A stretch of 64,000 bases of DNA from Oscillospiraceae bacterium (GCA_022009675.1 CP091718.1:558001-622000), one strand, 5' to 3'. Positions 8,990-19,423 are shown, numbered from the stretch's first letter. Notes: generated by a model from the sequence alone, not told the origin. A program made the numbers and translations.

Positions 8990-10250
8990 TGGGAGAGGGA
9001 GAACGTTGGGGGGGGAGGAGCATTGGGGGCTTCTTGAAAGAAGCCCCCAAAACCCCCAAGAACTTTTCTTGAATTTATCTTTTGACCGAACCAACGCTCT
9101 CCGGCAAAGCCACGCGGAATCGCTGTTCCAAAAGTCAATTCAGTGCCGCCCGGGTTCAGCCGCCGGACACCACAGCGGCAGTGTCAACCGGCAACGCCGG
9201 GGGCAAGCCCTCGCCGGGTGCGGGAGACGCCCCATCCCAGCGCCGCCCGGCTTCAGCCGCCGGACACCTGCATGACAGGGTCAGCCGGCAACGCCAGGGG
9301 GGCAAGCCCCTGCCGGGTGCCTGCTTCTCAGGTTCAGCCTGTGCCGCAAGCGGTTTTAATGCCGGGGTGCCGGGGGCGGTAGCCCCCGGCAAAATAATCT
9401 TAGTCTCCCCCTTCCCCGGCGGGGAAGGGGGTGGGGAGGATAGGGGGCAAAATCAAAACTAAAGGCGGGGCAGGCAGGCGACAAAGAAAGCACGTCCCCG
9501 CAGGGAGTGCCTGTACGGCAGGGACAACCAGTGCCGCAAACGGTCAAATGCCGGGGTGCCGGGGGCGGTAGCCCCCGGCAAAAATAATTTTAGAGTCTCC
9601 CCCTTCCCCGCCGGGGAAGGGGTGAGGGGATAGGGGCAACAAAGAAAGCTAACGGCAGGGTCGGCAGGCGACCAAAAAGGCAATCCGCCCACGCGGACAC
9701 CACAGCGGCAGTGTCAACCGGCAACGCCGGGGGCAAGCCCTCGCTGGGTGCCTGCTTCTCAGGTTCAGCCTGTGCCGCAAACGGTCAAATGCCGGGGGTG
9801 CCGGGGGCGGTAGCCCCCGGCAAAAATAATTTTAGAGTCTCCCCTTCCCCGCCGGGGAAGGGGGTGGGGGATAGGGGCAACAAAGAAAGCTAACGGCAGG
9901 GGCGGCAGGCGACCAAAAAGGCAAGCCCCCTGTGAGCACTACAGCGACAGGGTCAACCGGCAACGCCGGGGGGCAAGCCCCTGCCGGGTGCCTGCTTCTC
10001 AGGTTCAGCCTGTGCCGCAAGCGATTCAGTGCCGGGGTACCTGCATGGCAGAGTTTGTAAATGCCGCGCCCCGCCAAGTGCTGGGGATGCAAGGGGCGAA
10101 GCCCCTTGCATGAAATAACCTGTCTCCCCTTCCCCGCCGGGGAAGGGGGCTGGGGATAGGGGCAACAAAGAAAGCTAACGGCAGGGCGGCAGGCGACCAA
10201 AAACGCAAGCCGCCCATGCAAACATCACAGTGGCAGGTCAAACCAATACC
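8990..10250. repeat. Gene-free hairpin-repeat cluster 2
   Basis: About 1.25 kb with no supportable gene. Contents: the GGGGGCTTC/GAAGCCCCC hairpin at 9025-9048, reversed relative to most copies; three hairpins with arms GCCGGGGGC/GCCCCCGGC and loop GGTA at 9369-9390, 9558-9579 and 9800-9821; CCCCTTCCCC-type inverted repeats near each; and the ATGCAAGGGGC palindrome at 10087-10111. A module that begins with TTCTCAGGTTCAGCCTGTGC recurs near 9328, 9758 and 9999, and in reverse near 6313 in cluster 1. Another module containing CAACCGGCAACGCCGG recurs at about 9188, 9716 and 9954. Segmental duplication is the simplest explanation. Confidence 0.83.
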
Positions 10251-10296
10251 GCAAAAAAACCAAAAGGCAATACAGAAAACAGCATACAATCCACTG

Positions 10297-10326
10297 TTGA
10301 CAACCCACCCGGATTTATGCTATAAT
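10297..10326 (+). promoter_or_regulatory. Promoter of the TM2-domain gene
   Basis: TTGACA (10297-10302), 18-base spacer, TATAAT (10321-10326). The gene starts 48 bases downstream. Confidence 0.85.
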
Positions 10327-10373
10327 GGTAACGAAAAAAAGCCGGGCACCCCGGCAGACGGAGGAAAACAGAT

Positions 10374-10766
10374 ATGTTTTGCAGAAATTGCGGCAACGAG
10401 CTGATGGACGGTGCCATTGTTTGTGGGCGCTGCGGCTTTGCACCCGGAAACGGAACGTCGTTCTGCCCGCACTGCGGACGCCCGGTGATGGAGGGACAGG
10501 CAATCTGCCTGAACTGCGGTTTTTCGCTCGAACCACCCAAGAGCGACAAATCCAAGCTCGCGGCGGGGCTGCTCGGGCTCTTCCTGGGCGGGTACGGCGT
10601 ACACAATTTCTATCTTGGCAACACGAAGCGGGCAGTCATTCAGCTGCTGCTGACGATTTTCACCTGCGGATTGGCGGGTATATGGGGATTTGTTGAGGGC
10701 ATCCTTATCCTCACAGGCGCGTCCGGCTATCAGACAGACAGTTCGGGCAGACGGCTGCAGGATTGA
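10374..10766 (+). CDS. Zinc-ribbon plus TM2-domain membrane protein
   Basis: A 130-residue protein. The first 50 residues contain paired CxxC motifs (FCRNCGNE, VCGRCGF, FCPHCGRP, CLNCGF), that is two zinc ribbons. After a short basic linker, residues about 65-120 are a TM2 domain: GLLGLFLGGYGVHNFYLGN, then a second membrane segment ending IWGFVEGILIL, with the conserved GxHxFYLG core. TM2 proteins are common and mostly uncharacterised, so no precise function is given. Start ATG 10374 has GGAGGAAAA upstream. A hairpin terminator follows directly. Monocistronic. Confidence 0.88.
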   Translation: MFCRNCGNELMDGAIVCGRCGFAPGNGTSFCPHCGRPVMEGQAICLNCGFSLEPPKSDKSKLAAGLLGLFLGGYGVHNFYLGNTKRAVIQLLLTIFTCGLAGIWGFVEGILILTGASGYQTDSSGRRLQD

Positions 10767-10778
10767 CAGGACAGGCGC

Positions 10779-10817
10779 AGAGGGCGCGGGCTGATGTTCA
10801 TCAGTCCGCGCCCTCTG
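10779..10817. terminator. Terminator hairpin between the TM2 gene and the malic enzyme gene
   Basis: Inverted repeat of about 18 bp with arms CAGAGGGCGCGG/CCGCGCCCTCTG plus inner pairs CTGATG/CATCAG, located between convergent genes. There is no strong T tract, so the call rests on stem strength and position. Confidence 0.7.
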
Positions 10818-10843
10818 TCCGGTATGAACCGGGCAATTCCCCC

Positions 10844-12025
10844 TTACGCCCGCGCCACGCCGCTTGCCCGCGCGGCAGCAATGACCGCGTCCGCCACGGC
10901 ACGCGCCACTCCCCTGTCCAATGCAGAGGGGATGATGTTGGTTTCGGACAGCGCATCGGCGGGAATGTAGGCGGCAAGCGCCTGCGAGGCGGCTGCCTTC
11001 ATTTCCTCATTGATGCAGGTGGCACGGCAGTCCAGTGCGCCACGGAAAATGCCGGGGAAAGCCAACACATTGTTTATCTGGTTCGGATAGTCCGACCGTC
11101 CGGAGCCGACAATCCGGGCACCCGCCTCCAGCGCAAGCTCCGGCAGAATCTCCGGAACGGGATTTGCCATTGGGAACACGATGGCGTCGGGTGCCATGGA
11201 ACGCACCATGTCCTGCGACACGATGCCGGGTGCCGACACGCCGACAAACACGTCCGCGCCGCGCAGGCAATCCGCCAGATCTCCGGTCAGGCGGCGAGGA
11301 TTGGTCAGTGCAGCCATTTCCTCCTGTGCCGGATTGTTCTCCGGCTTGCCGGGGTACAGTGCGCCGAAGCGATCCACCATGGTCAGATCACGCACTCCCA
11401 TGCGCAGCAGGTGCCGCCCGATGGAAATCCCTGCCGCGCCCGCGCCGCTGATAACCGTGCGCACCTGTCCGATATCCTTGCCCACCACGCGCAGAGCATT
11501 GAGCAGGGCGGCGGCGACCACGACAGCGGTTCCGTGCTGGTCATCGTGAAAGACCGGAATATCGCAGACCTCCTGCAGCCGCCGCTCAATCTCAAAGCAG
11601 CGCGGCGCGGCGATGTCCTCCAGGTTTATGCCGCCGAAGCTGCCTGCCAGCAACGACACCGTGCGCACGATCTCGTCCGGATCCTTGGAGCGGATGCACA
11701 GCGGGAAGGCATCCACGTCCGCAAACGCCTTGAACAGTGCGCACTTTCCCTCCATGACCGGCATACCTGCCTCAGGACCTATGTCACCCAGTCCCAGAAC
11801 GGCGGTGCCGTCGGTCACGACTGCGACCAGATTGGATCTGCGGGTCAGCGTGAAGGAGAGCTCGGGTTGTTCCTGAATGGCAAGGCAGGGTGCCGCCACG
11901 CCGGGTGTATAGGCGAGGGCGAGATCCTCCCTTGTATTCAGCCGGCAACGCGCAACGACCTCAATTTTACCGTGCCACGCGGCGTGTCTCTGCATAGCCT
12001 CTTCGGCGAGTTTTTTCTTATCCAT
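10844..12025 (-). CDS. NAD(P)-dependent malic enzyme
   Basis: Oxidative decarboxylation of malate to pyruvate and CO2 in the cytoplasm. The 393-residue product is the short bacterial form without a phosphotransacetylase tail. Visible motifs are LALAYTPGVAAPC, VTDGTAVLGLGDIGPEAG, the metal and substrate loop PVFHDDQHGTA, the dinucleotide fold SGAGAAGISIGRHLL, and the late motif PNQINNVLAFPGIF. The frame is intact. ATG 12025 has only a weak upstream purine stretch, but an excellent promoter lies about 90 bases upstream. NAD versus NADP preference cannot be told by eye. Confidence 0.93.
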   Translation of the reverse strand: MDKKKLAEEAMQRHAAWHGKIEVVARCRLNTREDLALAYTPGVAAPCLAIQEQPELSFTLTRRSNLVAVVTDGTAVLGLGDIGPEAGMPVMEGKCALFKAFADVDAFPLCIRSKDPDEIVRTVSLLAGSFGGINLEDIAAPRCFEIERRLQEVCDIPVFHDDQHGTAVVVAAALLNALRVVGKDIGQVRTVISGAGAAGISIGRHLLRMGVRDLTMVDRFGALYPGKPENNPAQEEMAALTNPRRLTGDLADCLRGADVFVGVSAPGIVSQDMVRSMAPDAIVFPMANPVPEILPELALEAGARIVGSGRSDYPNQINNVLAFPGIFRGALDCRATCINEEMKAAASQALAAYIPADALSETNIIPSALDRGVARAVADAVIAAARASGVARA

Positions 12026-12114
12026 ATCCGATACCGTCCGTCTTTACGAAATTTCTTACCTGCTGTCTGCGATCTGCCGTATGCGGCGGGTCGCGTTTTT
12101 CCGTTCCGACGTGT

Positions 12115-12143
12115 ATTATAGCATATTTTGCGGCTTTATGCAA
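12115..12143 (-). promoter_or_regulatory. Promoter of the malic enzyme gene
   Basis: Minus strand TTGCAT (12143-12138), 17-base spacer, TATAAT (12120-12115), giving a leader of about 85 bases before the start codon. Confidence 0.8.
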
Positions 12144-12159
12144 GATGGGGGATGAGATT

Positions 12160-12434
12160 TTTAAGCGGGGGACGTGCTTTCTTTGCCGCCCGCCGACCCT
12201 GCCTTCAGATTGTTTCCCAGCCCCCCATCCTCTCCCACCCCTTCCCAGCGGGAAGGGGGAGACCATAAGTTAGTTTTGCCGGGGCTTCGCCCCCGGCACC
12301 CCGGCATTAAACCGCTTGCGGCGCTTACAGTCCCAGCGAAACCGGCACTCCGGCGGGAGGCGTATCCCGGAGACAGCACTGACAGGGTCCGCCGCATCCG
12401 GTATGGCTTTTTCCGGAAGCAGGCATGAGCCGCG
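12160..12434. repeat. Hairpin-repeat cluster 3, mosaic part
   Basis: Contains a CCCCTTCCC/GGGAAGGGG inverted repeat near 12237-12258 and a GCCGGGGGC-like hairpin with loop TTCG-type sequence at 12278-12297, followed by the same ATTAAACCGCTTGCGGC sequence seen at 6304 in cluster 1. No gene is visible. Confidence 0.75.
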
Positions 12435-12775
12435 GCTACTCCAATCATTCATTCGAGAAAAAGTTCTGGGGGTCTGGGGGACTCTTTCAAGAGTCCCCCG
12501 GCGCTTCTCCTTAGCCGTGGCTACTCCAATCATACATTCAAGAAAAGTTCTGGGGGGGTTTGGGGGACTCTTTCAAGAGTCCCCCGGCGCTGCTCCTTAG
12601 CCGTGGCTCCTCCGATCATACATTCGAGAAAAGTTCTGGGGGGTCTGGGGGACTCTTTCAAGAGTCCCCCGGCGCTGCTCCTTAGCCGTGGCTCCTCCGA
12701 TCATACATTCGAGAAAAGTTCTGGGGGGTCTGGGGGACTCTTTCAAGAGTCCCCCGGCGCTACTCCTTCCCCCAT
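12435..12775. repeat. Four tandem copies of an 85-86 bp hairpin unit
   Basis: Hairpins with arms GGGGGACTCT/AGAGTCCCCC and loop TTCA start at 12476, 12562, 12647 and 12732, a period of 86, 85 and 85 bases. Each is preceded by TCATACATTCGAGAAAAGTT or a close variant, and the first three are followed by CGGCGC..CTCCTTAGCCG. The unit is conserved along its whole length, so this is recent tandem amplification. The last copy overlaps the 3' end of comEC and supplies its stop codon. Confidence 0.9.
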
Positions 12776-15209
12776 GCGGAGAGTCAGGCGGACGCCGCCG
12801 ATCCCCATGCGGGGCGGAGAAGGAGGGAGGGTATCGGGATCAAGAAAAGCGGCGACCGAGGGGGTGGCGAAGCAGACAAGACGCGTGCGGTCAGACGGCG
12901 TGCAGGGGAACGGCTCCCGTATCTTGGGCCCGTGCGCGCCGTAGATGACCAGGTCACTGTCCGCCGCAAGGGTGCGGGCGATGCCGGCAAGGTCGGATTC
13001 AAAAACCGCGCCGCCGCAGAAGGTCAGCGCACTGCCCTGCCCTGCGGCGTGCAGAAGCAGGACAGGCTGTGCGGAACGCTCCAGCCGGTCGGTATACAGG
13101 GTCAGCGAAATCCCGCCGCCACCGGAATCAAAGGCAGTCAGCGTATCGCCCGGCTCGTAGAGATACACGGGGACGCCCTGCCGCCGCGCCTCATACAGGC
13201 AGGACAGCATCCGGTAATAATCCTCCGGCACCGTCGGGCGGGGGAGCCACAGCGCACGCACGGTCGCCGCCGCGAAGGCACGGTGCAATGCGCCCGCCGT
13301 GCGCGTATGGAAGTGGGTCAGCATCAGGGCGGACACTTCGGTCGCACCGAGTGAACCAGCCTCATCCAGTGCCGCATTCAGGGCACTGCGGCTTCCGTCC
13401 GTCAGATCGCAGATGACAGCCTCCTGCCCGCGCGCCAGCACCAACGCCTCAGAGGACGCCGTGGGGCGGATATAGGAAGTCAGCACCTCCCCCGGATATA
13501 CCCGCGCGGGCAAGCACACCAGCAACAGAACCGCCACCCAGCCGCCCGCCACCGGGAGCAGTGCCGGACCGCGCATCCGCCGCGGCAGATTCAGAAACAG
13601 CCACAGCAACAGGTACAGCGTCACGGCAAGGATGACCGCACGGATGGCACCTCCCGTCCGCGGCTGCTCCAGGGAAAGCACCGCGCCGGTCGGCTTGCCC
13701 AGCCATGCGGCGCATCCGCCCATCCAGCCGCAGACGCGCCGCAATGCCGGGAGCAATACGGTCCCGCCAACCCACTGCCCCGCCAGCGGCAGTGCGAACA
13801 GCGATGCGGCAAGTACGAACCCGCACAGCGGCGTCAGCAGCAGCGTGGCAAGCGGCGACCACAGGCTCACCGTACCGACCGTGAGCGAGGTGATCCACAG
13901 CGAAAAGGTCATGGCAACAAGTCCAGCGAAAAGCCCCAGCGGTACGGCAGACGCCCGCGCAGTCAGGACGCGCAGCGCACGCCGGCGAGGGGCACGCCGG
14001 TGTCTGTCCGGATCCCGCAGAGCAGCCGGAACCGTCAGAAGCCCCAGCGTCGCGGAAAAGGACATCCAGAATCCGGCATCTGCCACGGCGCAGGGGGAAA
14101 TGCCAAGGATCAGGGCGCCAGCCAGCCCCAGCGAGGTCAGCGGATCGGCAGACGCCGCGCACAGCCACGACAGGTACACGAACCCCAGCATCACGGCGGC
14201 GCGGGTCGCGGACGGCGGGAATCCCAACAGCGCAAGGTAGCCGGCGGCGGCAAGCGTCAGCAGCACGGCGCGCACCCGGCGCGGCAGGCGCAGAAAAACG
14301 GAGCAGCAACGCCAGCATACCGAACAGCAGTGTCAGGTGCAGTCCGCTGACAGCCAGCAGATGCGACACCCCGGCGCGGGAAAAATCCCGGCGCAGAGTC
14401 GGGGACAGGGCGGTTCGGTCACCCAGCAGGAGCGCGGACGGCAGTCCCAGTCCGTCCGTACCCACCGCCGCCTCCAACCGTGCCGCCAGACGCCGCCGCA
14501 GATTGCCGAGCCGGATCGGGAGCAGATCGGTGTTCTCCGCCGTAACCGTGCAGTCGTCCTCCCTGCCGGACAGAAGCCCCAGCGCATAGCCGTCACCCCG
14601 GAGGGAAACCGCAGACTCCCCGGCGGCGTCCTCCGGCGTGACTGCCTGCGCGCGCAGGAGAATCTCATAGCCCGGCTGAAGATTCGCGGCGTAGGTGCAG
14701 AGCAGGTAAGCGCGGGCGGGGCGCAGGGCACTCCCGACCGGCTCCCCCTGCACCGTGCGCAGGATCAGACCGTAGCCGGTAATCTGACTGCCGCCGCCCA
14801 GCCGTTCGGCGACCACGGCGCGCACCTCCCACACCGGAGCATCCGCCGCGTCCGGCAGGTCGGGGGCATCCTCCCCGGCACCGTCAGACGCCGGGATGCC
14901 GGAGTCCGCCGGAAGTCCGGGGAAGGAATCCGGCGTGACCTGCCCGGAAAAGTACGCGCCGCTGTTGAGGAGCGACAGCCCGGCGCACAGCAGGGCAAGC
15001 CCGGCAGCGCGTGCGCGGCGGGCTGTGATCCGCCGGAGGGGACGCAGGAGCAGGCAGACGGACAGCACACCTGCGGCAAGCCCGGCGCAGACCGCGCCGG
15101 CAGGAAGCATCCGGTGCCCGTCAAAGCCGGAAAGCACACAGCCGAGTCCCGCCGCCAGCATCCAGACGGCGCACAGACAGAACAGCGGGCGATGTTGCCC
15201 GATGCGCAT
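12743..15209 (-). CDS. comEC: ComEC/Rec2-family DNA uptake channel with MBL-fold domain (frameshifted)
   Basis: Inner-membrane channel for transformation DNA. After correction the product is about 820 residues. Residues 1-230 hold two or three membrane segments and an OB-like extracytoplasmic domain. The Competence core begins at FSRAGVSHLLAVSGLHLTLL and continues through GFPPSATRAAVMLG and about ten membrane segments. The C-terminal 280 residues are a degenerate metallo-beta-lactamase domain with MLTHFHTRTAG. The only break is a T5/A5 run at 14293-14297, which reads in frame as four (LRFLRLPRRVRAVLL). Start ATG 15209 has AAAGGAGG. The C-terminus runs into the repeat array, so the natural end may have been overwritten. 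No other com gene is present here. Confidence 0.88.
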
Positions 15210-15242
15210 AGCCGTTGCCTCCTTTCCGGTGTGCCGGTTTCG

Positions 15243-16403
15243 TTATCCGCGCGGCGGTGGTGCCGATTTGGGCGTCCGCGCCGCCACGGGCTTGAAGTAT
15301 TCGTACAGGTAACAGGGAATCATGCCGTTGTACAGCCGCCGCACGCGGTCGGCAGGCTGACCGTACAGGCGCTCAAAACGGGGGTGGGAGGTCAGAATGT
15401 ACACCTGCCACGGGTACAGCGCCGGGAACACCCTGCCGAGCTGACGGTACAGCGTCTCGATCTCGTCCCGTTCCCCCATGCGCTCGCCGTAGGGCGGATT
15501 GCACAGCACCGTCCCGCGCCTGTCCAGCCGCCGGATTTGCCGCGCGTCCGCCTGAAAGATATTCAGGTGCTGTTCCACCCCCGCACGCAGGGCGTTCTCG
15601 TAGACCGTGTCCAGAATCTCCTCGTCAATGTCCGAGGCATACGCCTCAAAGCGGCTGTCGGTGCGCACCGCCGCACGCGCCGCCTCCCGCGCGTCCTCCC
15701 ATAGCCTGTGCGGCAGGCAGGGGAAGTCCTCCCCGGCAAAACGGCGCCCCAGTCCGGGCGCGCGCCCGGTGGCAATCATCGCCGCCTCGATGGCAATGGT
15801 GCCGGAGCCGCAGAACGGATCCCAGAGCAGCGTGTCCTCACGCGGGCGGGCAGTCAGGGCAATGGCGGCGGCAAGCGTCTCCCGGAGCGGGGCGGCACCG
15901 GCGGCGGGGCGGTAGCCGCGCTTGTGCAGTGCCGTGCCGCTGGTATCCAGCATCAGCGCCGCCATATCCTTGAAGAGGAAGAACTCTATCTGATACTTCA
16001 CGCCGGTCTCCCGGAACCAGTCCACACGGTAGCGGCGCTTCAGGCGCTCCACAACCGCCTTCTTGACTATGCTCTGGCAGTCCGGAATGGAGGTCAGCGC
16101 CGAGCGGATGGAGTGCCCCTTGACCGGGAAAGCATCCTCCCGCCCGATCCACTCCTCCCACGGGAGGGCGTTGGTGCCGTCGAACAGCTCGGTAAAACTG
16201 TGCGCCGGGAAGTAGCCCAGCCGGATGAACACCCGCTCGGCACAGCGCAGGGACAGGTTGGCGCGGGCTACGTCGGCTTCCTCCCCCTCAAACGTGACGC
16301 GCCCGTCCATCGTTTCCAGACGGTGCAGACCGAGGGCGTCGATCTCCTCTCCGACCTGCTTTTCCAGACCGAACATACAGGTCGCAACTAAGGTAAGTTT
16401 CAT
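15243..16403 (-). CDS. THUMP-domain class I SAM-dependent RNA methyltransferase (RlmL/YpsC-like)
   Basis: Predicted to make N2-methylguanosine in 23S rRNA, by analogy with the YpsC and RlmL N-terminal groups. The protein from MKLTLVATCMFGLEKQVGEE is 386 residues. A ferredoxin-like and THUMP region covers residues 1-160. The methyltransferase domain has LLWDPFCGSGTIAIEAAM near 190 and the catalytic motif VLCNPPYGERMG near 295. I chose ATG 16403 because GGAAGG lies directly upstream; the frame stays open to an earlier ATG at 16463 with no good ribosome binding site. The stop is 33 bases from the comEC start, so the two genes probably share a transcript. Confidence 0.9.
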   Translation of the reverse strand: MKLTLVATCMFGLEKQVGEEIDALGLHRLETMDGRVTFEGEEADVARANLSLRCAERVFIRLGYFPAHSFTELFDGTNALPWEEWIGREDAFPVKGHSIRSALTSIPDCQSIVKKAVVERLKRRYRVDWFRETGVKYQIEFFLFKDMAALMLDTSGTALHKRGYRPAAGAAPLRETLAAAIALTARPREDTLLWDPFCGSGTIAIEAAMIATGRAPGLGRRFAGEDFPCLPHRLWEDAREAARAAVRTDSRFEAYASDIDEEILDTVYENALRAGVEQHLNIFQADARQIRRLDRRGTVLCNPPYGERMGERDEIETLYRQLGRVFPALYPWQVYILTSHPRFERLYGQPADRVRRLYNGMIPCYLYEYFKPVAARTPKSAPPPRG

Positions 16404-16563
16404 GCGGTTTTCCTTCCGGGTGACGGCTTTTCCCGATCGGGCTGTCCCGGTTCCGTCACACAATATTCATGAATTTTTAATGGAATACGCGGTGCCCTGT
16501 CACGGCAGCGGTGTATACTGCCCTCATCCCGGAACAGCCGGAGGGGCAGAGGAGGTACGGAGT

Positions 16564-18619
16564 ATGGAACAGACGTGTCGGGGGCATCATACAGGGAGCG
16601 GGCGTGCAGGCGTGATCCTGCTGGCGCTCGCGCTGGCGGCGGGAAGCCTTGCCGGCTGCGGGCGGCGGAACGACCTGCCTGTCATCGAAAACGGAACGGG
16701 CGGTACGGGGGAGGACGTCAGGCTCCCGGACGGCTCGCTGGTTACGCCGGACACGGCTCCGGACGCCGGGGAGGCTTCCGTGGCACAGACCGGCAGCTAT
16801 GACGCCGCGTCGGTAACCGCAGTTGTCACGCTGACCGGCGACGGCGCGACCGTCAGCGGCAGCGGCGTCAGCGTATCCGGTTCTGCCGTGACCTTCACGT
16901 CCGCCGGCACTTACCTCATCAGCGGTGATCTTGCGGACGGGCAGCTGATTGTAGACACGGCGGATGCCACGGCAGATGCCACGGCAGATGCCACGGCGGA
17001 TGCCACGGCGGATACCGAAAAGGTCCGGCTGGTGCTGAACGGCGTGTCGGTCGCCTGCTCGACCGGTCCCGCCGTATTCGTCCGCAGCTCGCCCAAAAAG
17101 ACTGTCCTCTACACGGCGGCGGGGTCGGTCAATCTGCTCTCGGACGGCAGTGGGTATACCGTGGAGGATGCAGAGCAGACCGAGGGGGAGGTATACCCCC
17201 AACGCCTGCGTGTATGCCTGCGACGACCTCCGGCTGGACGGCGAGGGCACCCTGCGCATCACGGGCAACGCCGACAAGGGCATCAACACCAAGGATGACC
17301 TGGAGATCACGGGCGGCACGCTGATCGTGACCAGTCCCGGCACGGCGGTGCGCGGCAACGATTCGGTGGAAATGACCGGCGGCACCGTGACTCTGACCGT
17401 CACCGGGGAGGGCGACGGTCTGAAATCCGCCCAGACAGAGAAGGACGGCAAGGGCTGGGTGTCCGTCAGCGGCGGCAGTCTGTACATCACTGCCATCGGG
17501 GACGGCATCAGCGCCGCCACCGACCTGACCGTGAGCGGCGGCACGCTGGTCATCACCGCGCTGGACGCGGGCGGCAAGGCGCTGACCGACACCGGCAATG
17601 CCGGCACGGACAGCGTGCAGAGCGGCTCCGGCGGCATGGGCGGTATGGGCGGTTTCGGCGGCGGACGTCCCGGCGGTATGGGCGGGGACGGAAACAGCAG
17701 CAAGCCCTCCATCAGTGCCAAGGGGCTGAAGGCGGCGGGTACCGTCACGCTTGCAGGCGGCAAGCTGACCGTCACGGCGGCGGATGACGGCATCCACGCG
17801 GACGACACGGTGCTTCTGCAGGACGGCGAGGCGTACATCCGCTCCGGGGACGACGGCGTGCACGCCGACCGGGTGCTGACGCTGAGCGGCGGCAGTCTGG
17901 AAATCGCGCAAAGCTATGAGGGGCTGGAAGCGGCACAGATCACGGTCAGCGGCGGCAGAACGCGCATCACTGCCTCGGATGACGGCATCAACGCCTCAAG
18001 CGGCGGTGGCAGCAGTATGGGCGGCGGACGCCCCGGTGGGCTCGGCGGGGGCGGACGTCCCGGCGGACGATCCGGCGGAACCGCGGACGGGCAGACCGCC
18101 GGCGGCACGGTCACGGACACCCTCACGCCGCTCCTGACAGTCAGCGGCGGCTACACGGTGGTGTATGCATCCGGAGACGGCATCGACTCCAACGGGAACA
18201 TCGTCATGACGGGCGGCACCCTGCTGGTATTCGGTCCCACCGACAACGGAAACGGCGCCATCGACTACGGCGACGGGAACTGCAGTATGACCATCTCCGG
18301 CGGAACCCTGCTGGCAGTCGGTTCCAGCGGCATGGCGGAAACCGCAACGGGCTCCGGGCAGGCGGTGTTCGACGGTGCCTTCCGCTCCTCGGTCGCGGCA
18401 GGCACGCTGATCGGGCTGTGCGATGCCGACGGGAACCTGCTCTGCGGCTACCGCCTGCCGAAGGTCATCAGCTCGATCGTATTCAGCTCTGCCGCACTGA
18501 CCTCCGGCGCGACCTACACACTGGTGCAGGGCGGCACCGCCGAGGCGGACGGGGACGGCGTGCTGGATCTGTCCACCTGGACAGGCTACAGCACGCTCGG
18601 GTCACGGGCGGCAGAGTAA
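16564..18619 (+). CDS. Cthe_2159-like carbohydrate-binding beta-helix lipoprotein
   Basis: Secreted lipoprotein: LALAAGSLAGCG is a clear lipobox ending at the lipidated cysteine near residue 32. After a short acidic linker come about 630 residues of repeated short strands such as ITGNADKGINTKDDLEITGG, DDGIHADDTVLL, DDGVHADRVLTLSGG and ASGDGIDSNGNIVMTGG. This is the pattern of the Cthe_2159 family, beta-helix proteins that bind acidic polysaccharides. Two glycine-rich loops (GGMGGMGGFGGGRPGGM and a similar one) interrupt the helix. A C5 run at about 17198-17202 should be C4, giving EVYPNACVYACDD. Start ATG 16564 has GAGGAGG. Ligand binding is inferred from the family. Confidence 0.85.
16960..17013 (+). 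repeat. In-frame 12-bp tandem repeat encoding ADAT units
   Basis: Four and a half copies of a 12-base unit related to GCGGATGCCACG inside the lipoprotein gene. Because the unit is a multiple of three, copy number changes keep the frame. The encoded (ADAT)n stretch sits in a loop between two beta strands. Confidence 0.88.
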
Positions 18620-18634
18620 GGGCGCATAAGTGGG

Positions 18635-18669
18635 ATACAGGGGGACTTTATCAGGAAGTCCCCCTGTAT
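18635..18669. terminator. Bidirectional terminator
   Basis: A 14-bp stem (18635-18648 with 18656-18669), arms ATACAGGGGGACTT/AAGTCCCCCTGTAT, 7-base loop, followed by TTTT on the plus strand. It separates the convergent lipoprotein and DUF2344 genes. Confidence 0.88.
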
Positions 18670-18673
18670 TTTC

Positions 18674-19423
18674 CTATCGGAATTCGCTTCCGTCCGCGCA
18701 GAGAAAGCCGGTGCGCAGGATGCGGTACCAGCAGACGTCGGGATGCTCCGTGTCCGTCAGCATCCCCAGCTTCTCCCGCAGAGCGGCAACGAGAAACTCC
18801 GGGCTGAGGTTGGCGCTCCCGCCGGCTGCCAGCGTTGCGTGGAGGATCAGCGTGCCGTCCGCCTCGCGTGCGGCGTGTATTTCCCGGATCAGCGGCAGGA
18901 TGTCCATCTCCCGGTCGCCGGATTTGGTGCGTTTGGTCATCAGGATAGGCGCGGCGCCCGGCGCGAACAGCGCCTCCACCGCATCCGCGTCAACCGACGC
19001 GGCAGAGGGATCGGAAACGGTCACGGTATAGGTCGCATAGGCGATATCCGAGAAAGCGGTCGTGGGAATATACACCGCGGACACCTGCATCTCATCGGTC
19101 AGCTCGGCGTTCAGCTGGTCGCGCATCTCGTCGGGCGTGATGGCGCGGTCAATGCGCAGATCCACCATCTCGTGCGTTCCCTCGGTGCCGACCGACAGCG
19201 GAATACCGAATACAATCTTGCTGTGCGGGTTGAATCCCTGCGTGTACCACATGGGGATCGACGCGCGCACCAGCACCCGCTGCCACGTGCGTTGCAGATC
19301 CAGGTGCGAGAAGAATTGCAGGTTCCCCACCTTGGAGAACACCACCCTGTATGTCATCGGTTCCGGCAGAAGCGGGCGGTCAAACTTGGAGACCGGACGG
19401 CTCACTCTTTTTTCGGACAGCAT
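18674..19423 (-). CDS. TIGR03936/DUF2344 radical-SAM-associated protein
   Basis: About 249 residues. The start region TYRVVFSKVGNLQFFSHLDLQRTWQRVL and the following RASIPMWYTQGFNPHSK are the family's hallmark. The family is nearly always adjacent or fused to a TIGR03960 radical SAM protein, as here. The biochemical role is unknown; its regular occurrence with rRNA and ribosome-related genes in Clostridia suggests RNA or ribosome modification (inference). I chose ATG 19423 for its GGGAGGTG; it overlaps the upstream gene by 22 bases. A GTG 18 bases later, overlapping the upstream stop, is an alternative. Confidence 0.88.
   Translation of the reverse strand: MLSEKRVSRPVSKFDRPLLPEPMTYRVVFSKVGNLQFFSHLDLQRTWQRVLVRASIPMWYTQGFNPHSKIVFGIPLSVGTEGTHEMVDLRIDRAITPDEMRDQLNAELTDEMQVSAVYIPTTAFSDIAYATYTVTVSDPSAASVDADAVEALFAPGAAPILMTKRTKSGDREMDILPLIREIHAAREADGTLILHATLAAGGSANLSPEFLVAALREKLGMLTDTEHPDVCWYRILRTGFLCADGSEFR

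Noticed and set aside
12435..12775. Tandem 85-bp units as a CRISPR array
   Set aside because: The entire unit is conserved and there are no unique spacers; no cas genes are present.
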